Assembly (NCBI GenBank): GCA_001552935.1 | Contig: KQ959677.1 | Span: 23,994-87,993 of the forward strand | Direction of reading: 5' to 3' | From: Umbribacter vaginalis | GTDB taxonomy: Bacteria; Actinomycetota; Coriobacteriia; Coriobacteriales; Eggerthellaceae | Length of the DNA stretch: 64,000 bases | Shown here: piece by piece, positions 45,314-56,371 of the stretch | Layout: each line of letters begins with the position of its first letter | Numbering within the stretch: position 1 is the stretch's first letter | Made by a program: the position numbers and the translations under genes | The notes under the pieces: model-generated | The model's input: the letters and a program-made list of their open reading frames with translations, nothing else | Told to the model about the DNA's origin: nothing | Databases searched by the model: none

Positions 45314-46561
45314 TTGGCAACTTCAGAATTAATTGAAGCGCTTCAGGCTTTAGCTCATGAGAAGAAGATAGACGAATTTTATCTTATCGAGCGCTTGGAA
45401 GAATCGCTTGCTAACAGCTATCAGCGTATTTTGAATCTCGATTGGGATGCGCGTGTAACAATTGATCGCTCATCAGGAAAAATTTATGTTTATGAACTAG
45501 TTCCTGTAGGCGATCCTGATCCTGAAACAGGGGAATACAGCGAATTTACCGAACGCGATGTAACACCAGATGACGTAAGTCGTATTGCTGCTATGTCAGC
45601 AAAAAGTGTTATTTCCTCGATTGTTCGCGATGCGGGTAGACAGTCTATCTATCAGGAGTTTTCGCAGCGTGTGGGCGATCTTGTAACAGGAACAGTTTTG
45701 CAAGGAACACCTGATTTCACGATCATTAAAATTCGCGATGGCATTGAAGCTGAGCTTCCCCATTTTGACACTGAAAAGTATCCTAATGAGCGCAATGAGC
45801 GTCCTTTTGGTGAACGATACCGTCATAATCAGCGTTTGAAAGTCCTGATTATCGAAGTACGCGATCCGCTCAGTGCTTCACCGCGTCAGCGTGGCGACCT
45901 CGCACGTCCTACGATTGTCGTAAGCCGTACGCATCCCGATTTAATTCGTCGTTTGTTTGAAATTGAAGTTCCAGAGATTTATGAAGGCCTCGTTGAAATT
46001 AAATCAATCGCGCGCGAGCCAGGTATTCGTTCGAAAGTTGCGGTTAGTTCACGTGAGGGTAATCTTGACCCTGTTGGTGCATGCGTTGGGCCTAAAGGTA
46101 GTCGCGTTCGCATGGTTGTTGAAGAGCTGCATAACGAGCGCGTTGATGTTATTCAATGGAGTGAAGATCCAGCTGTATATGTAGCAAATGCGCTTTCACC
46201 TGCACGCATATCACATGTAACGGTTGATACTGAACGTCAATATGCAACGGTGCTTGTTCCTGACGATCAGCTTTCTCTTGCTATTGGCAAAGAGGGGCAA
46301 AATGCACGTTTAGCAGCGCGTCTAACAGGCTGGCATATCGATATTAAGTCGGCGTCTTATGAACCGACTCCTGAAATTCAAGCTGACGACTTGTTAATTG
46401 ATGTTCCTTCTGATGAAGCTGGCGATTTCTGCGCCTACATTGGGGAAGACGGTTTCCCCTGCAGAAATCATGCACGCCCGAACTCGCGTTATTGTGGCAT
46501 CCATGCGCATATGGAAGCACAGGAAAACACAGACACAACAGGGGAAACGAGCAACAAGTAG
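45314..46561 (+). CDS. nusA: Transcription termination/antitermination factor NusA
   Basis: 415 residues from the TTG at 45314, which gives the usual MATSELIEAL start and has AGAAAGGG upstream; a GTG at 45293 is an alternative. The RNA-polymerase-binding N-domain (1-125), S1 domain (RVGDLVTGTVLQGTPDFTII) and two KH domains (CVGPKGSRVRMVVEEL and the later IGKEGQNARLAARLTGW) are present. Unusual: the C-terminal tail has a C-x9-C-x10-C-x2-H pattern (C373, C383, C394, H397). Confidence 0.95.
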   Translation: MATSELIEALQALAHEKKIDEFYLIERLEESLANSYQRILNLDWDARVTIDRSSGKIYVYELVPVGDPDPETGEYSEFTERDVTPDDVSRIAAMSAKSVISSIVRDAGRQSIYQEFSQRVGDLVTGTVLQGTPDFTIIKIRDGIEAELPHFDTEKYPNERNERPFGERYRHNQRLKVLIIEVRDPLSASPRQRGDLARPTIVVSRTHPDLIRRLFEIEVPEIYEGLVEIKSIAREPGIRSKVAVSSREGNLDPVGACVGPKGSRVRMVVEELHNERVDVIQWSEDPAVYVANALSPARISHVTVDTERQYATVLVPDDQLSLAIGKEGQNARLAARLTGWHIDIKSASYEPTPEIQADDLLIDVPSDEAGDFCAYIGEDGFPCRNHARPNSRYCGIHAHMEAQENTDTTGETSNK

Positions 46562-46648
46562 TAAAGCAACAAGCAGTACTAGTATACGTTTGATTTATAC
46601 AATACGTAGGTTTTAAAAAGCAGCTTTTCTGGAAAGGGGGATAGCACA

Positions 46649-47014
46649 ATGAATCAGCATGACCAGCACGCGCACTCACAGCAGCATGACCAGCAACAAC
46701 AGGAACATCAGCCGCAGCAACCACAGCACCGCCACCAACACACAGCACCGAAGCGTTTGCGTAGTTGCATAGTGTGTGGCACCAGTGCCAGTAAATGCGA
46801 CCTTGTGCGCATTGTGAGAACTCCCGAAGGTAGTTTGCTGCTTGATACATCAGGCAAAAAGCCTGGACGAGGGGCTTATGTGTGTTCACATTCTTGTTTT
46901 GAACAAGCACTGCGCAGTTCAAAATTACAGCGAGCACTTAAAACGCAAATCTCTCAAGACGAACTAAAGGCGCTCTCTATGCAAGTACAGAGTGTTTTCA
47001 TTGATAAGCGTTAA
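46649..47014 (+). CDS. ylxR: YlxR family (DUF448) RNA-binding protein
   Basis: 121 residues; AAAGGGGG precedes the ATG. After a His/Gln-rich leader of about 32 residues the YlxR core follows: RSCIVCGTSASKCDLVRIVR, then GKKPGRGAYVCSHSCFEQAL. The GRGAYVC segment is diagnostic. YlxR lies between nusA and infB in many bacteria and is thought to bind nucleic acid. The His/Gln-rich N-terminus is extra and could bind metal. Confidence 0.88.
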   Translation: MNQHDQHAHSQQHDQQQQEHQPQQPQHRHQHTAPKRLRSCIVCGTSASKCDLVRIVRTPEGSLLLDTSGKKPGRGAYVCSHSCFEQALRSSKLQRALKTQISQDELKALSMQVQSVFIDKR

Positions 47015-47029
47015 GCTAAGGAGTGGTTT

Positions 47030-49828
47030 ATGGCACAAATGCGCGTTCATGAGTTGGCGAAAGAGTTTAATCTCTCAAGCAAAGAAATGCTTGATGCTAT
47101 CCGAAAAATGAAGATCCCGGCTAAAAGCCATGCTTCTATGCTTGAAGACGATCAAGTAGCACAAATACGCGCGGCTATGAGTACGTCATCTGCTTCAAGT
47201 TCGAAAGATCAATCAGGTGCAAAAGGCGTTGCAAAAAGCGCTGAAGAGCAAGAGCGTGAACGCGAAGAGCAGCTGCGCCGTGAAGCTGTTGAAAAAGAAC
47301 GTGCGAGACGTGCCGCTGAGCAGGCAAAGCGTGAAAATGCACAAGAAAAAGAACAAGTTTCTGCGTCAAGTTCATCACCAACACACACCGTACCCGCTCC
47401 TGCTGCTTCTCCCGCTTCTCCTTTCAAGGGTCTTGAGGAACAAATTGCCGCAGAGCGTTTACGTGTTCGTCAAGAAAAAGCCCGCCGTGAACAAGAAGAG
47501 CGCAATCGCCGTCTTGCAGCCGCCGTTGCAAAACGCCAACGTGTTGAAGAACAGCTGCGTTCTCGTGGCAAAAAAACCGACAAACCCACTTCGAGTACAG
47601 CGCTTGATGACACCGTAAGTGCTTCATCGGATGTGCAGCAAGCAAGCGTAAAAACGCACAGCGCGCAGCACGCTTCCCGCTTTGATGCGCTCTTGTCGCA
47701 AATTGAATCTGAAAAGAAGCGTATTGCGCATGGTGCCGCTCAAGCGCCACAACACAAAAAACCAAGCAAGCATCAAAAAGATGAAAATGTTCATGCGCAA
47801 AAGCATACCACTCATAAGAACAAGCCTTCACATGGACACCAGGTTGTTCCCGAGCTTGAACAGGCAAGCGAGGAAGATCGTTATGCGCGCATGGCTGTTC
47901 AAGTGGAAAAATTACAGCGCGACAAAGTGCTTGCAGAGGCTCGTGCAGCTGTTTTAGCAGCTAATACGCATGAGGGCGAAGGCCGTCGCAAAAAGCGCAA
48001 AGAGAAGCGTGAAGCTGAAGCGCGCGAGCGTCTTGAGATGGAAGCACGGGAAAAAGGTCTTGATCCAAGTTTGGTTCTGGACGATTCGGTGTGTGAAATT
48101 CCTCAAGGCGCCAGCGTTCAGAAGTTTGCTGAGCTACTGAATGTTCCTCCTAATGAAGTGATTAAACGCCTGTTTATGTTGGGACAGGTTCTTACGCTTA
48201 CGCAATCGATGAGCGATGATCTGATGGAGCTTGTTGCCGATGACATGGACCGCAAGGTGCGCGTCGTGTCGCCAGAAGAGGAATTTGCCGTTGTATATCA
48301 CGACAGTGAAGAAGATTTGTTGCCGCGACCACCGGTTGTTACGGTTATGGGTCATGTTGATCATGGTAAAACATCACTGCTTGATGCTATTCGTCATACG
48401 GGTGTTGCAGAAGGTGAGGCAGGCGGTATTACGCAGCATATTGGTGCGTCCGTGGTAAAGGTAGGCGATCGTCAGATTGCGTTTATTGATACGCCTGGTC
48501 ACGAAGCATTTACTGCCATGCGTGCGCGCGGTGCACAGGTAACTGACATTATCGTGCTTGTTGTTGCTGCAGATGACGGCGTTATGCCGCAAACCATCGA
48601 GGCGATAAACCACGCGCGTGCAGCTCATGTTCCTATTGTAGTTGCCGTGAATAAGATTGATAAGCCTGGTGCAAACCCCGACCGCGTTCGTCAAGAGCTT
48701 GTGAATTATGATGTTGTGCCTGAAGAATGGGGCGGCCAGAACATGTTTGTGGAAGTGTCTGCTAAAAAACGCTTGCACATTGACGATTTGCTGGAAACCA
48801 TTTTGCTGCAAGCAGATGTGCTTGAGCTGAAAGCCAATCCTAATGCGCCTGCATCAGGTTTTGTTATTGAAGCGAATCTCGATAAAGGCCGCGGACCTGT
48901 GGCAACGGTGCTTGTTCAGCGCGGTACGCTTCATCCGGGTGATGCAGTGGTTGCAGGCACATCGTATGGACGTGTGCGCGCGTTGCTTGATCCGCACAGC
49001 GAGCAAGTTTCAGCTGCTCGACCAGCCGATCCAGTAGAAGTTTTAGGTTTGAACTCAGTTCCTGTTGCAGGCGATGAGTTCCGGGTATTTGAAGACGAAC
49101 GTGACGCTCGCAAATTAGCAGAAGAGCGTCAGTTGCGTGCTCGTTTGGCTGCGCAAGATGCGAAAGCGCATATGTCGCTTGACGATTTGTTTGGCCGCAT
49201 CGAAGAAGGTAAGATTGCCGATTTGAACCTTATCGTGAAAGCTGACGTCCAGGGCTCAATTGAGGCCTTGCGCGATGCGTTCGACAAAATGGATCAGTCT
49301 GAAGTTCGCATCAATATTGTTCACTCTGCTGTTGGTGGTATTACTGAAACCGATGTTACGCTGGCTGCGGCATCGGATGCAATCATCATTGGCTTTAATG
49401 TTCGTCCTACGGGTAAATCGAAGCAGCTTGCTGAAAAAGAAAAGGTGGACATTCGCTTGTATCGCGTAATCTACCAGGCACTTGAGGAAATCAACGCTGC
49501 ACGCATTGGCATGCTTTCGCCGGATATCGTTGAAGAAGATACCGGTATTGCAGAAGTGCGCGATCTGTTCAAAGTTCCAAAAGTAGGAACAATTGCTGGT
49601 TGTTATATGGTTGAAGGCGAAATGAACCGCGACGACAAAGTGCGTATCGTGCGTGCAGGAACGATTATCTTTGAAGGAACGCTTGCAAGTATGCGCCGCT
49701 TTAAAGATGACGTGAAGTCGGTTCGCGCTGGTTATGAATGTGGTTTGGGTATTAACGGCTTTCAAGACTTAAAGGTGGGCGATACCATCGAAGGCTTTGT
49801 GGAGAAAGAAGTAGAGCGTACGGAATAA
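47030..49828 (+). CDS. infB: Translation initiation factor IF-2
   Basis: 932 residues. The N-terminal IF2-N motif ([20 protein letters not shown]) is followed by a long charged, helical linker (about 60-340). The G domain has GHVDHGKT (441-448), DTPGHEAF and NKIDKPGA, then beta-barrel domains and the C-terminal fMet-tRNA binding domain ending in [12 protein letters not shown]. The ATG follows AGGAG. Delivers initiator tRNA to the ribosome. Confidence 0.97.
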   Translation: MAQMRVHELAKEFNLSSKEMLDAIRKMKIPAKSHASMLEDDQVAQIRAAMSTSSASSSKDQSGAKGVAKSAEEQEREREEQLRREAVEKERARRAAEQAKRENAQEKEQVSASSSSPTHTVPAPAASPASPFKGLEEQIAAERLRVRQEKARREQEERNRRLAAAVAKRQRVEEQLRSRGKKTDKPTSSTALDDTVSASSDVQQASVKTHSAQHASRFDALLSQIESEKKRIAHGAAQAPQHKKPSKHQKDENVHAQKHTTHKNKPSHGHQVVPELEQASEEDRYARMAVQVEKLQRDKVLAEARAAVLAANTHEGEGRRKKRKEKREAEARERLEMEAREKGLDPSLVLDDSVCEIPQGASVQKFAELLNVPPNEVIKRLFMLGQVLTLTQSMSDDLMELVADDMDRKVRVVSPEEEFAVVYHDSEEDLLPRPPVVTVMGHVDHGKTSLLDAIRHTGVAEGEAGGITQHIGASVVKVGDRQIAFIDTPGHEAFTAMRARGAQVTDIIVLVVAADDGVMPQTIEAINHARAAHVPIVVAVNKIDKPGANPDRVRQELVNYDVVPEEWGGQNMFVEVSAKKRLHIDDLLETILLQADVLELKANPNAPASGFVIEANLDKGRGPVATVLVQRGTLHPGDAVVAGTSYGRVRALLDPHSEQVSAARPADPVEVLGLNSVPVAGDEFRVFEDERDARKLAEERQLRARLAAQDAKAHMSLDDLFGRIEEGKIADLNLIVKADVQGSIEALRDAFDKMDQSEVRINIVHSAVGGITETDVTLAAASDAIIIGFNVRPTGKSKQLAEKEKVDIRLYRVIYQALEEINAARIGMLSPDIVEEDTGIAEVRDLFKVPKVGTIAGCYMVEGEMNRDDKVRIVRAGTIIFEGTLASMRRFKDDVKSVRAGYECGLGINGFQDLKVGDTIEGFVEKEVERTE

Positions 49829-50000
49829 CCATGTCTTTCCTGGTGGCGCTGATTGTTTTTTTCAAGCCCCCTGTCAGGAACGTGAGTGTATGTGTTTCAG
49901 TATGTGGCTTGTATTTGGTTTGTTGCGCGTATTCGTACAAGTTTTCGCAGGTAGAGCGCGTGGATTAAAACTGTTTTGAACAGTGAGGAGTTGAGAGCAT

Positions 50001-50390
50001 ATGAAACAAAAAGCAAGCAGTAAGCGTGTTAATGAACAGGCACGTCAAGTTATTGCTGAAACATTATTGTTCGAAATTTCCGACCCGCGCTTGCGTTTGG
50101 TGACAGTTACCGATTGCGAAGTGAGCTTCGACCGTTCGGTATGCAACGTGTACGTTTCCGCAGATAGCGCTAGCTATGATACCGTCCTTGACATCTTGAA
50201 ACGCGCAACGCCAAAGTTTCGTAGTTCCATCGGGAAAAAGCTGTCATGGCGCGTTGTTCCTGAATTGCGTTTTATGCTTGATACCAGTGTTGATCAGGCA
50301 CAAGCTATCACGCAGGCGCTTATGCGTGAACGTAAGCGCCGCGAACAGTTGAATAATCTTCAAGAAGATGGGGGAGCGCATGACGAATAG
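50001..50390 (+). CDS. rbfA: Ribosome-binding factor A
   Basis: 129 residues with GAGGAG upstream. The single KH-like domain is recognisable by the RVNEQARQVIAETLLFEI start, SDPRLRLVTVTDCEVS, and the VPELRFMLDTSVDQA end. Functions in late 30S maturation. The following gene starts within its last codons. The 172-base gap before it holds no gene. Confidence 0.93.
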   Translation: MKQKASSKRVNEQARQVIAETLLFEISDPRLRLVTVTDCEVSFDRSVCNVYVSADSASYDTVLDILKRATPKFRSSIGKKLSWRVVPELRFMLDTSVDQAQAITQALMRERKRREQLNNLQEDGGAHDE

Positions 50391-51615
50391 CACACTGCAC
50401 TCTTCCTCGTTACATGAGCGTGACGTGGTAGAACATAAGCAACAAGCAGGCAAGAAGCTTACGGTTGCACAGAATACTCCAGCAGCGCATGAACCTGTGC
50501 CCGCATCTAGCCCCAACCCCGCACCCGTTCTGGCTTCTTCATCAGAAAGTAATCCTGCTACCAGCGCTTTTGGCTTGTCGCGCGATGGCGTTACGCCACA
50601 GAGTAATACAACATTGAGCGAGATTGTGCAGCAGCTTTGCATGTGCGACAATTTCGTAATAACAGGTCACGTTAATCCTGATGGCGACTGCCTTGGCGCG
50701 CAACTAGCGCTTATGCATGCACTGCGCAGTATGGGCAAAACAGCAACCTGCATTCGCGTAAGTAACACGCCACTCGATAGTGCGTTTCAGTTTCTTCCAG
50801 GCATAAACTCGATTGTTCCTGCTGAAGAATTTCATGGTGAGTGCGGCTGTTTTGTTGCTGTTGATGTTCCAACACTTGACAGAATTGGCGCCGGTGCGCA
50901 GATATTGCAAGCAGCTCCGGTAAGCATCACTATCGATCACCACGCGTGCGACACCACGATGACGCAGTATGTGTATGTGAATCCGCGCGCTGCCGCAGCA
51001 TCGCTTTTGGTGTGGCGCGTGTGCCTGATGCTTGAACAACAAGGCGCTACGCTTTCTTCCGCTGCAGCGCAGTGTGCGTTTACAGGCCTTGCAACCGACA
51101 CGGGTTCGTTTCAATACGGTAACACCGACCTTGATGCTTTTGAGTGCGCCTGCTCGCTGCTTCACTATGGTGCGAATGTTGCACTCACGTCATCTTTTAT
51201 GTTTCAGCGCCGTACGCTTGCTTCGTACAAGTTGCAGGCACGTACCATTTCGCGTGCTCGTTTTTACTGCGAAAATACCTGCGTTATCAGTTCGCTTGCG
51301 CTTGATGATTTCACGCAGCTGCATGCAACGCTATCCGATTCAGAGGATCTTGTGAATGCACTGCGCTCGATCGAAGGCGTAGAGGTTGCCGTTATGCTGC
51401 GCGAAACGCCTGATGGTATTCGTTGTAGCGCGCGTTCAAAGTTGTGTGCGAATGTGCGCATGTTGGCTCAGAACTTTGGCGGCGGCGGGCATATTGGCGC
51501 AGCTGGTTTTACGATTCACGACGCTTCACTTGACGAGGCGTGTAACCGCGTAGCAGCGCTGTTGCCAACGCTGTATGCAACGCTTCCTGAAGAAATTCAG
51601 CGTGTACGTGCTTAA
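50380..51615 (+). CDS. nrnA: DHH/DHHA1 phosphoesterase (NrnA-like nanoRNase/pAp phosphatase)
   Basis: 411 residues from ATG 50380, overlapping rbfA by 11 bases, with GGGGGAG upstream. The first ~80 residues are low-complexity (Ser/Ala/Pro). The DHH domain has GHVNPDGDCLGAQLAL, VDVPTLDR, DHHACD and DTGSFQYGNTD; the DHHA1 end has FGGGGHIGAAGF. Such enzymes degrade short oligoribonucleotides and pAp. Its place between rbfA and truB is common in Gram-positive bacteria. Confidence 0.9.
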   Translation: MTNSTLHSSSLHERDVVEHKQQAGKKLTVAQNTPAAHEPVPASSPNPAPVLASSSESNPATSAFGLSRDGVTPQSNTTLSEIVQQLCMCDNFVITGHVNPDGDCLGAQLALMHALRSMGKTATCIRVSNTPLDSAFQFLPGINSIVPAEEFHGECGCFVAVDVPTLDRIGAGAQILQAAPVSITIDHHACDTTMTQYVYVNPRAAAASLLVWRVCLMLEQQGATLSSAAAQCAFTGLATDTGSFQYGNTDLDAFECACSLLHYGANVALTSSFMFQRRTLASYKLQARTISRARFYCENTCVISSLALDDFTQLHATLSDSEDLVNALRSIEGVEVAVMLRETPDGIRCSARSKLCANVRMLAQNFGGGGHIGAAGFTIHDASLDEACNRVAALLPTLYATLPEEIQRVRA

Positions 51616-51666
51616 TTCCTGTGCATTTATAAGAAACTCACGATAGTACAAGGTGTGTAACAACGT

Positions 51667-52743
51667 ATGAAACGGGGAGCGACATCTCTTTCGTGCCTGA
51701 TAGGCGTTCAAAAACCCAGCGGATGTAGCTCGCATGATGTTGTGAGCGCACTGCGTCGTGCAAGCGGTGAGCGACGTGTTGGTCATACCGGAACGCTTGA
51801 TCCATTTGCAAGCGGTGTTCTGCCGTTAATGGTTGGTCCCGCGTGTCGCCTTGATGCATTTATGGTGGGTCACTCAAAAGTCTATGATGTATGTATTGCT
51901 TTTGGTTATGCTACATCAACTGCTGATATTGAAGGTGAAATTATAGAACGTGCACCGTGCAGCGAACAATTGTTGCAACGCTCGTTTGCAACAGAATTGC
52001 TTCAATCGTTTGTGGGCGTCCAGCAGCAACAACCTCCTGCGTACAGCGCCATTAGTGTTGGTGGCACACGCGCTTATGTTCTTGCGCGCAAGGGTGTGGA
52101 TGTGTGCATTCCCAAGCGAACGATTGAAGTGTATAGCGCGCGGTTACTTGGGTGTGAACAGCGCATATTTTCCGGATTTCCCCATGCTGTTACTACGTGG
52201 AACGTTCGTTTTCATGTGTCAAAAGGTACCTATATTCGCACGCTTGCTCAAGATATTGGAAAACGGGCAGGGTGCTGTGCATTTGCGGCAGAACTTACGC
52301 GTGTGCGCGCTGGTTCGATTAAGCTTGATCAATGCGTACCGCTCGAGCAGCTTAGCAGCATAAACGCTGATAAACCTATTCCTGGAATGCTTGACCCTGT
52401 GCAGGCTTTGCAATTTCCGGTTATTGAACTATCATCACAGCAGCTTACGCGCGTGTTGTGCGGCAACGAGCTTTTGCTTCACACGTGTTCTGTTATTGAT
52501 TGTGACTCGCACGGAAAGCCCGCGCCCGAAAGCGCGCATGCAGCTGCTGGTGCATCTGAATCCGTTTGTGTATCTGCTGGAATGTCCGTTCTTGCGTCCG
52601 CACACGCGTCTGTTCCGCGCTATTATTCGCTTGTGGCGTACACCAATGGCGCGCGCGTGTTGCAGGCAGTTTATAAAGGTGCAGATGATAACCCTTACCT
52701 GCGAGCTCAATGCGTGTTTGCCCAGGGTGTGCGCTGCACGTAG
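51667..52743 (+). CDS. truB: tRNA pseudouridine(55) synthase
   Basis: 358 residues. KPSGCSSHDVV (16-26) and the catalytic loop GHTGTLDPFASG with Asp 45 define TruB; the later YSAISVGGTRAYVLAR and KGTYIRTLAQDIG motifs complete the active site. It makes the conserved pseudouridine in the T-loop of tRNAs. The C-terminal PUA-like part contains an Ala/Ser/His-rich insertion (about 275-315). The ribosome-binding site is weak. Confidence 0.92.
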   Translation: MKRGATSLSCLIGVQKPSGCSSHDVVSALRRASGERRVGHTGTLDPFASGVLPLMVGPACRLDAFMVGHSKVYDVCIAFGYATSTADIEGEIIERAPCSEQLLQRSFATELLQSFVGVQQQQPPAYSAISVGGTRAYVLARKGVDVCIPKRTIEVYSARLLGCEQRIFSGFPHAVTTWNVRFHVSKGTYIRTLAQDIGKRAGCCAFAAELTRVRAGSIKLDQCVPLEQLSSINADKPIPGMLDPVQALQFPVIELSSQQLTRVLCGNELLLHTCSVIDCDSHGKPAPESAHAAAGASESVCVSAGMSVLASAHASVPRYYSLVAYTNGARVLQAVYKGADDNPYLRAQCVFAQGVRCT

Positions 52744-52795
52744 CATAAACAGCACACCCCGATACAGACACAGATATATGAGGTGTCGTTAAGCG

Positions 52796-52884
52796 GTTTT
52801 ACTTGCGCAGCGGCTGTGGTTTGGGGCGTTTTACTTGCGCAGCGGCTGTGGTTTGAGGGTGGTTTCGCTTGCGGAGCTGCTTTG
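52796..52884 (+). repeat. 28-bp perfect repeat, period 32, plus a degenerate third unit
   Basis: GTTTTACTTGCGCAGCGGCT-GTGGTTTG at 52796-52823 and again at 52828-52855, then GGTTTCGCTTGCGGAGCTGC from 52861. Located between truB and ribF. Confidence 0.88.
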
Positions 52885-52948
52885 TAATGTTTTTTGGTAG
52901 GCTCTCAAATGCTGAGTATACGTTTGAGTATCTCGTGGAAGGTTTGGT

Positions 52949-53944
52949 ATGTCAAGCGACACAACTACACCTACTCTTAGTTTTTCTACACCTGATGTGG
53001 TGTCTTGTAAAGATGCTGTGATAGTGTGTGGTGTTTTTGACGGTGTTCATAAAGGTCATCAACACCTGATAAAGCTTGCCTGTAATCAAGCTAAACAGCA
53101 TAACAAACGCTGTATCATCCTTACGTTTGACATCGATCCCGACGAATTGATGCGTCCTGCGCACTCAGAAAAGCTTATGTCCAATGAAGCGCGCCTCTAT
53201 GCTCTCGAACACAGCGGTGCTGACGCGCTTGCGGTGCTTCATTTTTCTCCTGAGTGCGCGGCGCTTTCAGCTTGTGAATTTCTGGACAGTGTTTTCGCTG
53301 ATAGTGCGCCTTTCGCAATTCATGTGGGAGCAAATTTTCGATTTGGCGCACACGCGCAAGGCGACAATGCGTTTTTGCGCAGCTGGTGCGAAGAGCGTGG
53401 AATACAGGTGTGCGTTCACGAGTTGTTTGAAGGGGAAGGCGGCGTTGTTTCTGCAAGCAGAATTCGCGCGGCGCTGCAAGCGGGCAATATCCAGTTGGCA
53501 GAACTGCTTCTTGGGCATTCTTACGAACTTTCTGCGCGTGTACAACACGGACGCGCTCAAGGTAGAACCTTTGGTATTCAAACAGCAAATTTACACATCC
53601 CGCCTGCTATGATGCTACTTCCTGAGGGTGTGTACGCAGCTCGTTGTAGTGTTGACAATACGTGTCATGCGCCTTTTTATAGTACGTGTTCGTGTAAAGG
53701 AACATGGTATAAAGCGGCCGTTTCATTAGGTGTTTCACCTACCTTTAGCAGTGAAGCCGCCTGTACCAATGCCGCGCTTGCAAATTGCGAAGTGCACATT
53801 CTTGATTTCTCAGATGACATTTACAACTCATATGTGCGCGTTCATTTTGTAGCGCATTTGCGTGCGTTGCAGCGTTTTTCTTCTACGGATGCGCTTATTG
53901 CGTGTATCACAAACGATATTGCACAGGTAAAACGCCTCGTATAG
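52949..53944 (+). CDS. ribF: Bifunctional riboflavin kinase / FAD synthetase
   Basis: 331 residues; GGAAGG precedes the ATG. The N-terminal nucleotidyltransferase has CGVFDGVHKGHQHLI and VGANFRFGAHAQGD, and VSASRIRAALQAGN completes it. The flavokinase domain follows from about 185: GRAQGRTFGIQTANL, then the C-terminal DDIYNSYVRVHFVAHLR. It makes FMN and FAD from riboflavin. Gene order after truB is the usual one. Confidence 0.93.
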   Translation: MSSDTTTPTLSFSTPDVVSCKDAVIVCGVFDGVHKGHQHLIKLACNQAKQHNKRCIILTFDIDPDELMRPAHSEKLMSNEARLYALEHSGADALAVLHFSPECAALSACEFLDSVFADSAPFAIHVGANFRFGAHAQGDNAFLRSWCEERGIQVCVHELFEGEGGVVSASRIRAALQAGNIQLAELLLGHSYELSARVQHGRAQGRTFGIQTANLHIPPAMMLLPEGVYAARCSVDNTCHAPFYSTCSCKGTWYKAAVSLGVSPTFSSEAACTNAALANCEVHILDFSDDIYNSYVRVHFVAHLRALQRFSSTDALIACITNDIAQVKRLV

Positions 53945-54104
53945 CATTATAAACTTAGTCAATATCGCCATCACCGCACCCGCACTGTACACTGTTTCGC
54001 GCCTCGGCGTGTTTCTTGTACGTACTCAGCTGATATTTTTGCAAATATCACAGATTGATAGCACTGCGCAGGCAAAAATCTAATATCATACAGAAGTAAC
54101 GATT

Positions 54105-54139
54105 TTTTTACCGTTGCGTGTGCGCTTGCACGGTAAAAA
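54105..54139 (-). promoter_or_regulatory. 10-bp inverted repeat upstream of hppA
   Basis: TTTTTACCGT (54105-54114) and ACGGTAAAAA (54130-54139) are perfect arms around a GC-rich loop. It lies 34 bases before hppA. As a terminator it would act only on the minus strand; on the plus strand it could be a leader hairpin. The gap 53945-54172 has no gene. Confidence 0.45.
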
Positions 54140-54172
54140 GTCACGTGTATAGAACAGTCAAGGAGGAGTTAC

Positions 54173-56293
54173 ATGACTACTACGGTAGCATGGCTTGCAC
54201 CCATTTGTGCTCTTATCGGCATTTTGGTTGCAGCTTACCTTGGATCGTGGGTTCTTAAGCAAAACCCAGGTCCAGACAAAATGAATCACATCTCTATCAA
54301 AATTCAAAAAGGAGCTAAAGCGTTTTTGATGAGCGAGTACAAGATGCTTGCCATCTTTGTGGTAGTCGTTGCTATTGTAATGGCTTTCGCGCTTTCCATC
54401 TGGACGGCAATTGCTTTTGTTACAGGCGGTGTACTGTCAGCAGCTGCCGGTTATGTGGGAATGCATGTTGCGACACGCGCGAATACACGTACAACGTTTG
54501 CGGCTGAAACTTCTGTTGCACGCGCACTCAACATCAGTTTCAAGTCGGGCTTAACGATGGGCTTATGCGTTGCTTCGTTTGCGTTAATGGGCTTGTCGCT
54601 ATGGTTGATTTTTTTGGTGTTTGGCCACATTGATGCCATTAAAGTTATGCATGAACATGTTGGCATGGTTGAAGGTTTTGCAACCGGCGCATCGGGTGTT
54701 GCTTTGTTTGCCCGTGTAGGCGGCGGAATTTATACCAAAGCAGCTGACGTTGGAGCCGACCTCGTTGGTAAAGTTGAAGCGGGAATTCCTGAAGACGATC
54801 CGCGTAACCCTGCTACTATTGCCGATAACGTAGGCGATAATGTTGGTGACGTTGCTGGAATGGGTGCCGACTTATTTGAGTCGTATACTGGTTCTATTAT
54901 TGCACCAACAATTTTGGCCGTTACCTTTGGTTCGCTTGGTTATTTTGCGGGCATCGATTTGGTGTGGGCTGTTGTGGTGCCACTCGTTATTGCCGCATGC
55001 GGCATTATTACGTCCATCATCGGGCTGTTTGTTGTGCGTACGAAAGAAGGAAGCTCGCTTCATGCGGCACTTAATCGTGGTACGTATTTAGCAGCCGTTC
55101 TTGAGATTATTGCCATCTTCATTATCTTCTATTGCTGGAACACACAATCGCAGGTAGGCCAGCCTCTTTGGTTATTTGGCTCGGTTATCTGTGGTTTGGT
55201 TGCTGGTATTCTTATTGGTAAAACAACAGAATATTTCTGCTCTGATGAATATAAGCCTGTTCATAAAATTGCAGAGTCGTCTGAAACAGGCGCCGCCACT
55301 AACATCATTCAAGGTTTATCAACTGGTATGCTTTCGACTATTATCCCAATTGTGCTGGTAGCGTTTGCTATTATCGGTGCGTATGCCTTTGGTAATATGG
55401 CATTTGCAGGCGTTGACACGTCGCAAGGTGGCATAGCGGTTGGCTTGTTTGGTGTTGCTCTTGCGGCAACTGGTATGCTTTCAAATACCGCTATTACTAT
55501 CGGTGTTGACGCGTATGGCCCTGTTGCCGATAACGCAGGTGGTATTGCTGAAATGGCTGGTTTGCCAGAAGAAGTACGCGACCGTACCGACTCGCTTGAC
55601 GCTGTTGGAAACACCACTGCTGCTATCGCAAAAGGTTTTGCTATTGCTAGTGCAGGCCTTGCTGCTATTTCGCTGTTTGTATCGTATCAAGCAACCATGC
55701 ATCATGCATTTGCAAACTTCAGCTTAACGCTTACAAACCCGCTTATCATCGCAGGTATTTTCATTGGCGCTATGGTGCCGTTTATGTTCGCTGCATTAAC
55801 GATGGGTGCTGTAAGCGATGCTGCTCACGCAATGGTTGAAGAAGTACGTCGTCAATTCCGTGAAATTAAAGGCATTATGGAGTATAAAGCCGAGCCTGAA
55901 TACGACAAATGCGTAGGAATTTCAACTACTGCTGCCTTGCATAAGATGTTGTTACCAGGCATTTTAGCTGTTGTTATTCCTATTGTTATTGGATGCTTTA
56001 GCCCTGAAATGCTCGGTGGCTTTTTAGCAGGTGCCGTATCAACTGGTATGCTTCTTGCCATTTTCATGTCAAATGCAGGCGGCGCGTGGGATAACTCTAA
56101 GAAGTACATCGAGAAAGGTGCTCACGGCGGTAAAGGTTCAGAAGCTCATAAAGCAGCTGTTGTTGGTGATACCGTTGGTGATCCATTCAAAGATACCTCA
56201 GGTCCTTCGATGAATATTTTGATCAACCTGATGACGATTATCGCTCTTACATTCTCACCGCTGTTTATTGCTGTTCAACATTTGGTTGGCTAA
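54173..56293 (+). CDS. hppA: K+-stimulated membrane-bound pyrophosphatase
   Basis: 706 residues with about 16 membrane helices. The catalytic motif [20 protein letters not shown] lies in the region of about 208-236, and [18 protein letters not shown] near 665-682. In [10 protein letters not shown] (about 480) the position after GNTT is Ala, which marks the K+-dependent type in family knowledge; Lys marks the K+-independent type. The enzyme couples pyrophosphate hydrolysis to H+ or Na+ export; which ion is not clear from inspection. AGGAGG precedes the ATG. Confidence 0.93.
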   Translation: MTTTVAWLAPICALIGILVAAYLGSWVLKQNPGPDKMNHISIKIQKGAKAFLMSEYKMLAIFVVVVAIVMAFALSIWTAIAFVTGGVLSAAAGYVGMHVATRANTRTTFAAETSVARALNISFKSGLTMGLCVASFALMGLSLWLIFLVFGHIDAIKVMHEHVGMVEGFATGASGVALFARVGGGIYTKAADVGADLVGKVEAGIPEDDPRNPATIADNVGDNVGDVAGMGADLFESYTGSIIAPTILAVTFGSLGYFAGIDLVWAVVVPLVIAACGIITSIIGLFVVRTKEGSSLHAALNRGTYLAAVLEIIAIFIIFYCWNTQSQVGQPLWLFGSVICGLVAGILIGKTTEYFCSDEYKPVHKIAESSETGAATNIIQGLSTGMLSTIIPIVLVAFAIIGAYAFGNMAFAGVDTSQGGIAVGLFGVALAATGMLSNTAITIGVDAYGPVADNAGGIAEMAGLPEEVRDRTDSLDAVGNTTAAIAKGFAIASAGLAAISLFVSYQATMHHAFANFSLTLTNPLIIAGIFIGAMVPFMFAALTMGAVSDAAHAMVEEVRRQFREIKGIMEYKAEPEYDKCVGISTTAALHKMLLPGILAVVIPIVIGCFSPEMLGGFLAGAVSTGMLLAIFMSNAGGAWDNSKKYIEKGAHGGKGSEAHKAAVVGDTVGDPFKDTSGPSMNILINLMTIIALTFSPLFIAVQHLVG

Positions 56294-56335
56294 TTCACAG
56301 TGTCACTTGAGTGACGTTTGAGTGAGGATACAAAG

Positions 56336-56371
56336 AAAGCGCTCCACACATTGCGTGGGGCGCTTTATTTT
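56336..56371 (+). terminator. Rho-independent terminator of hppA
   Basis: AAAGCGCTCCAC (56336-56347) and GTGGGGCGCTTT (56355-56366) pair over 12 positions with one T-G wobble, followed by ATTTTT. The remaining gap to 56580 is empty. Confidence 0.85.
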
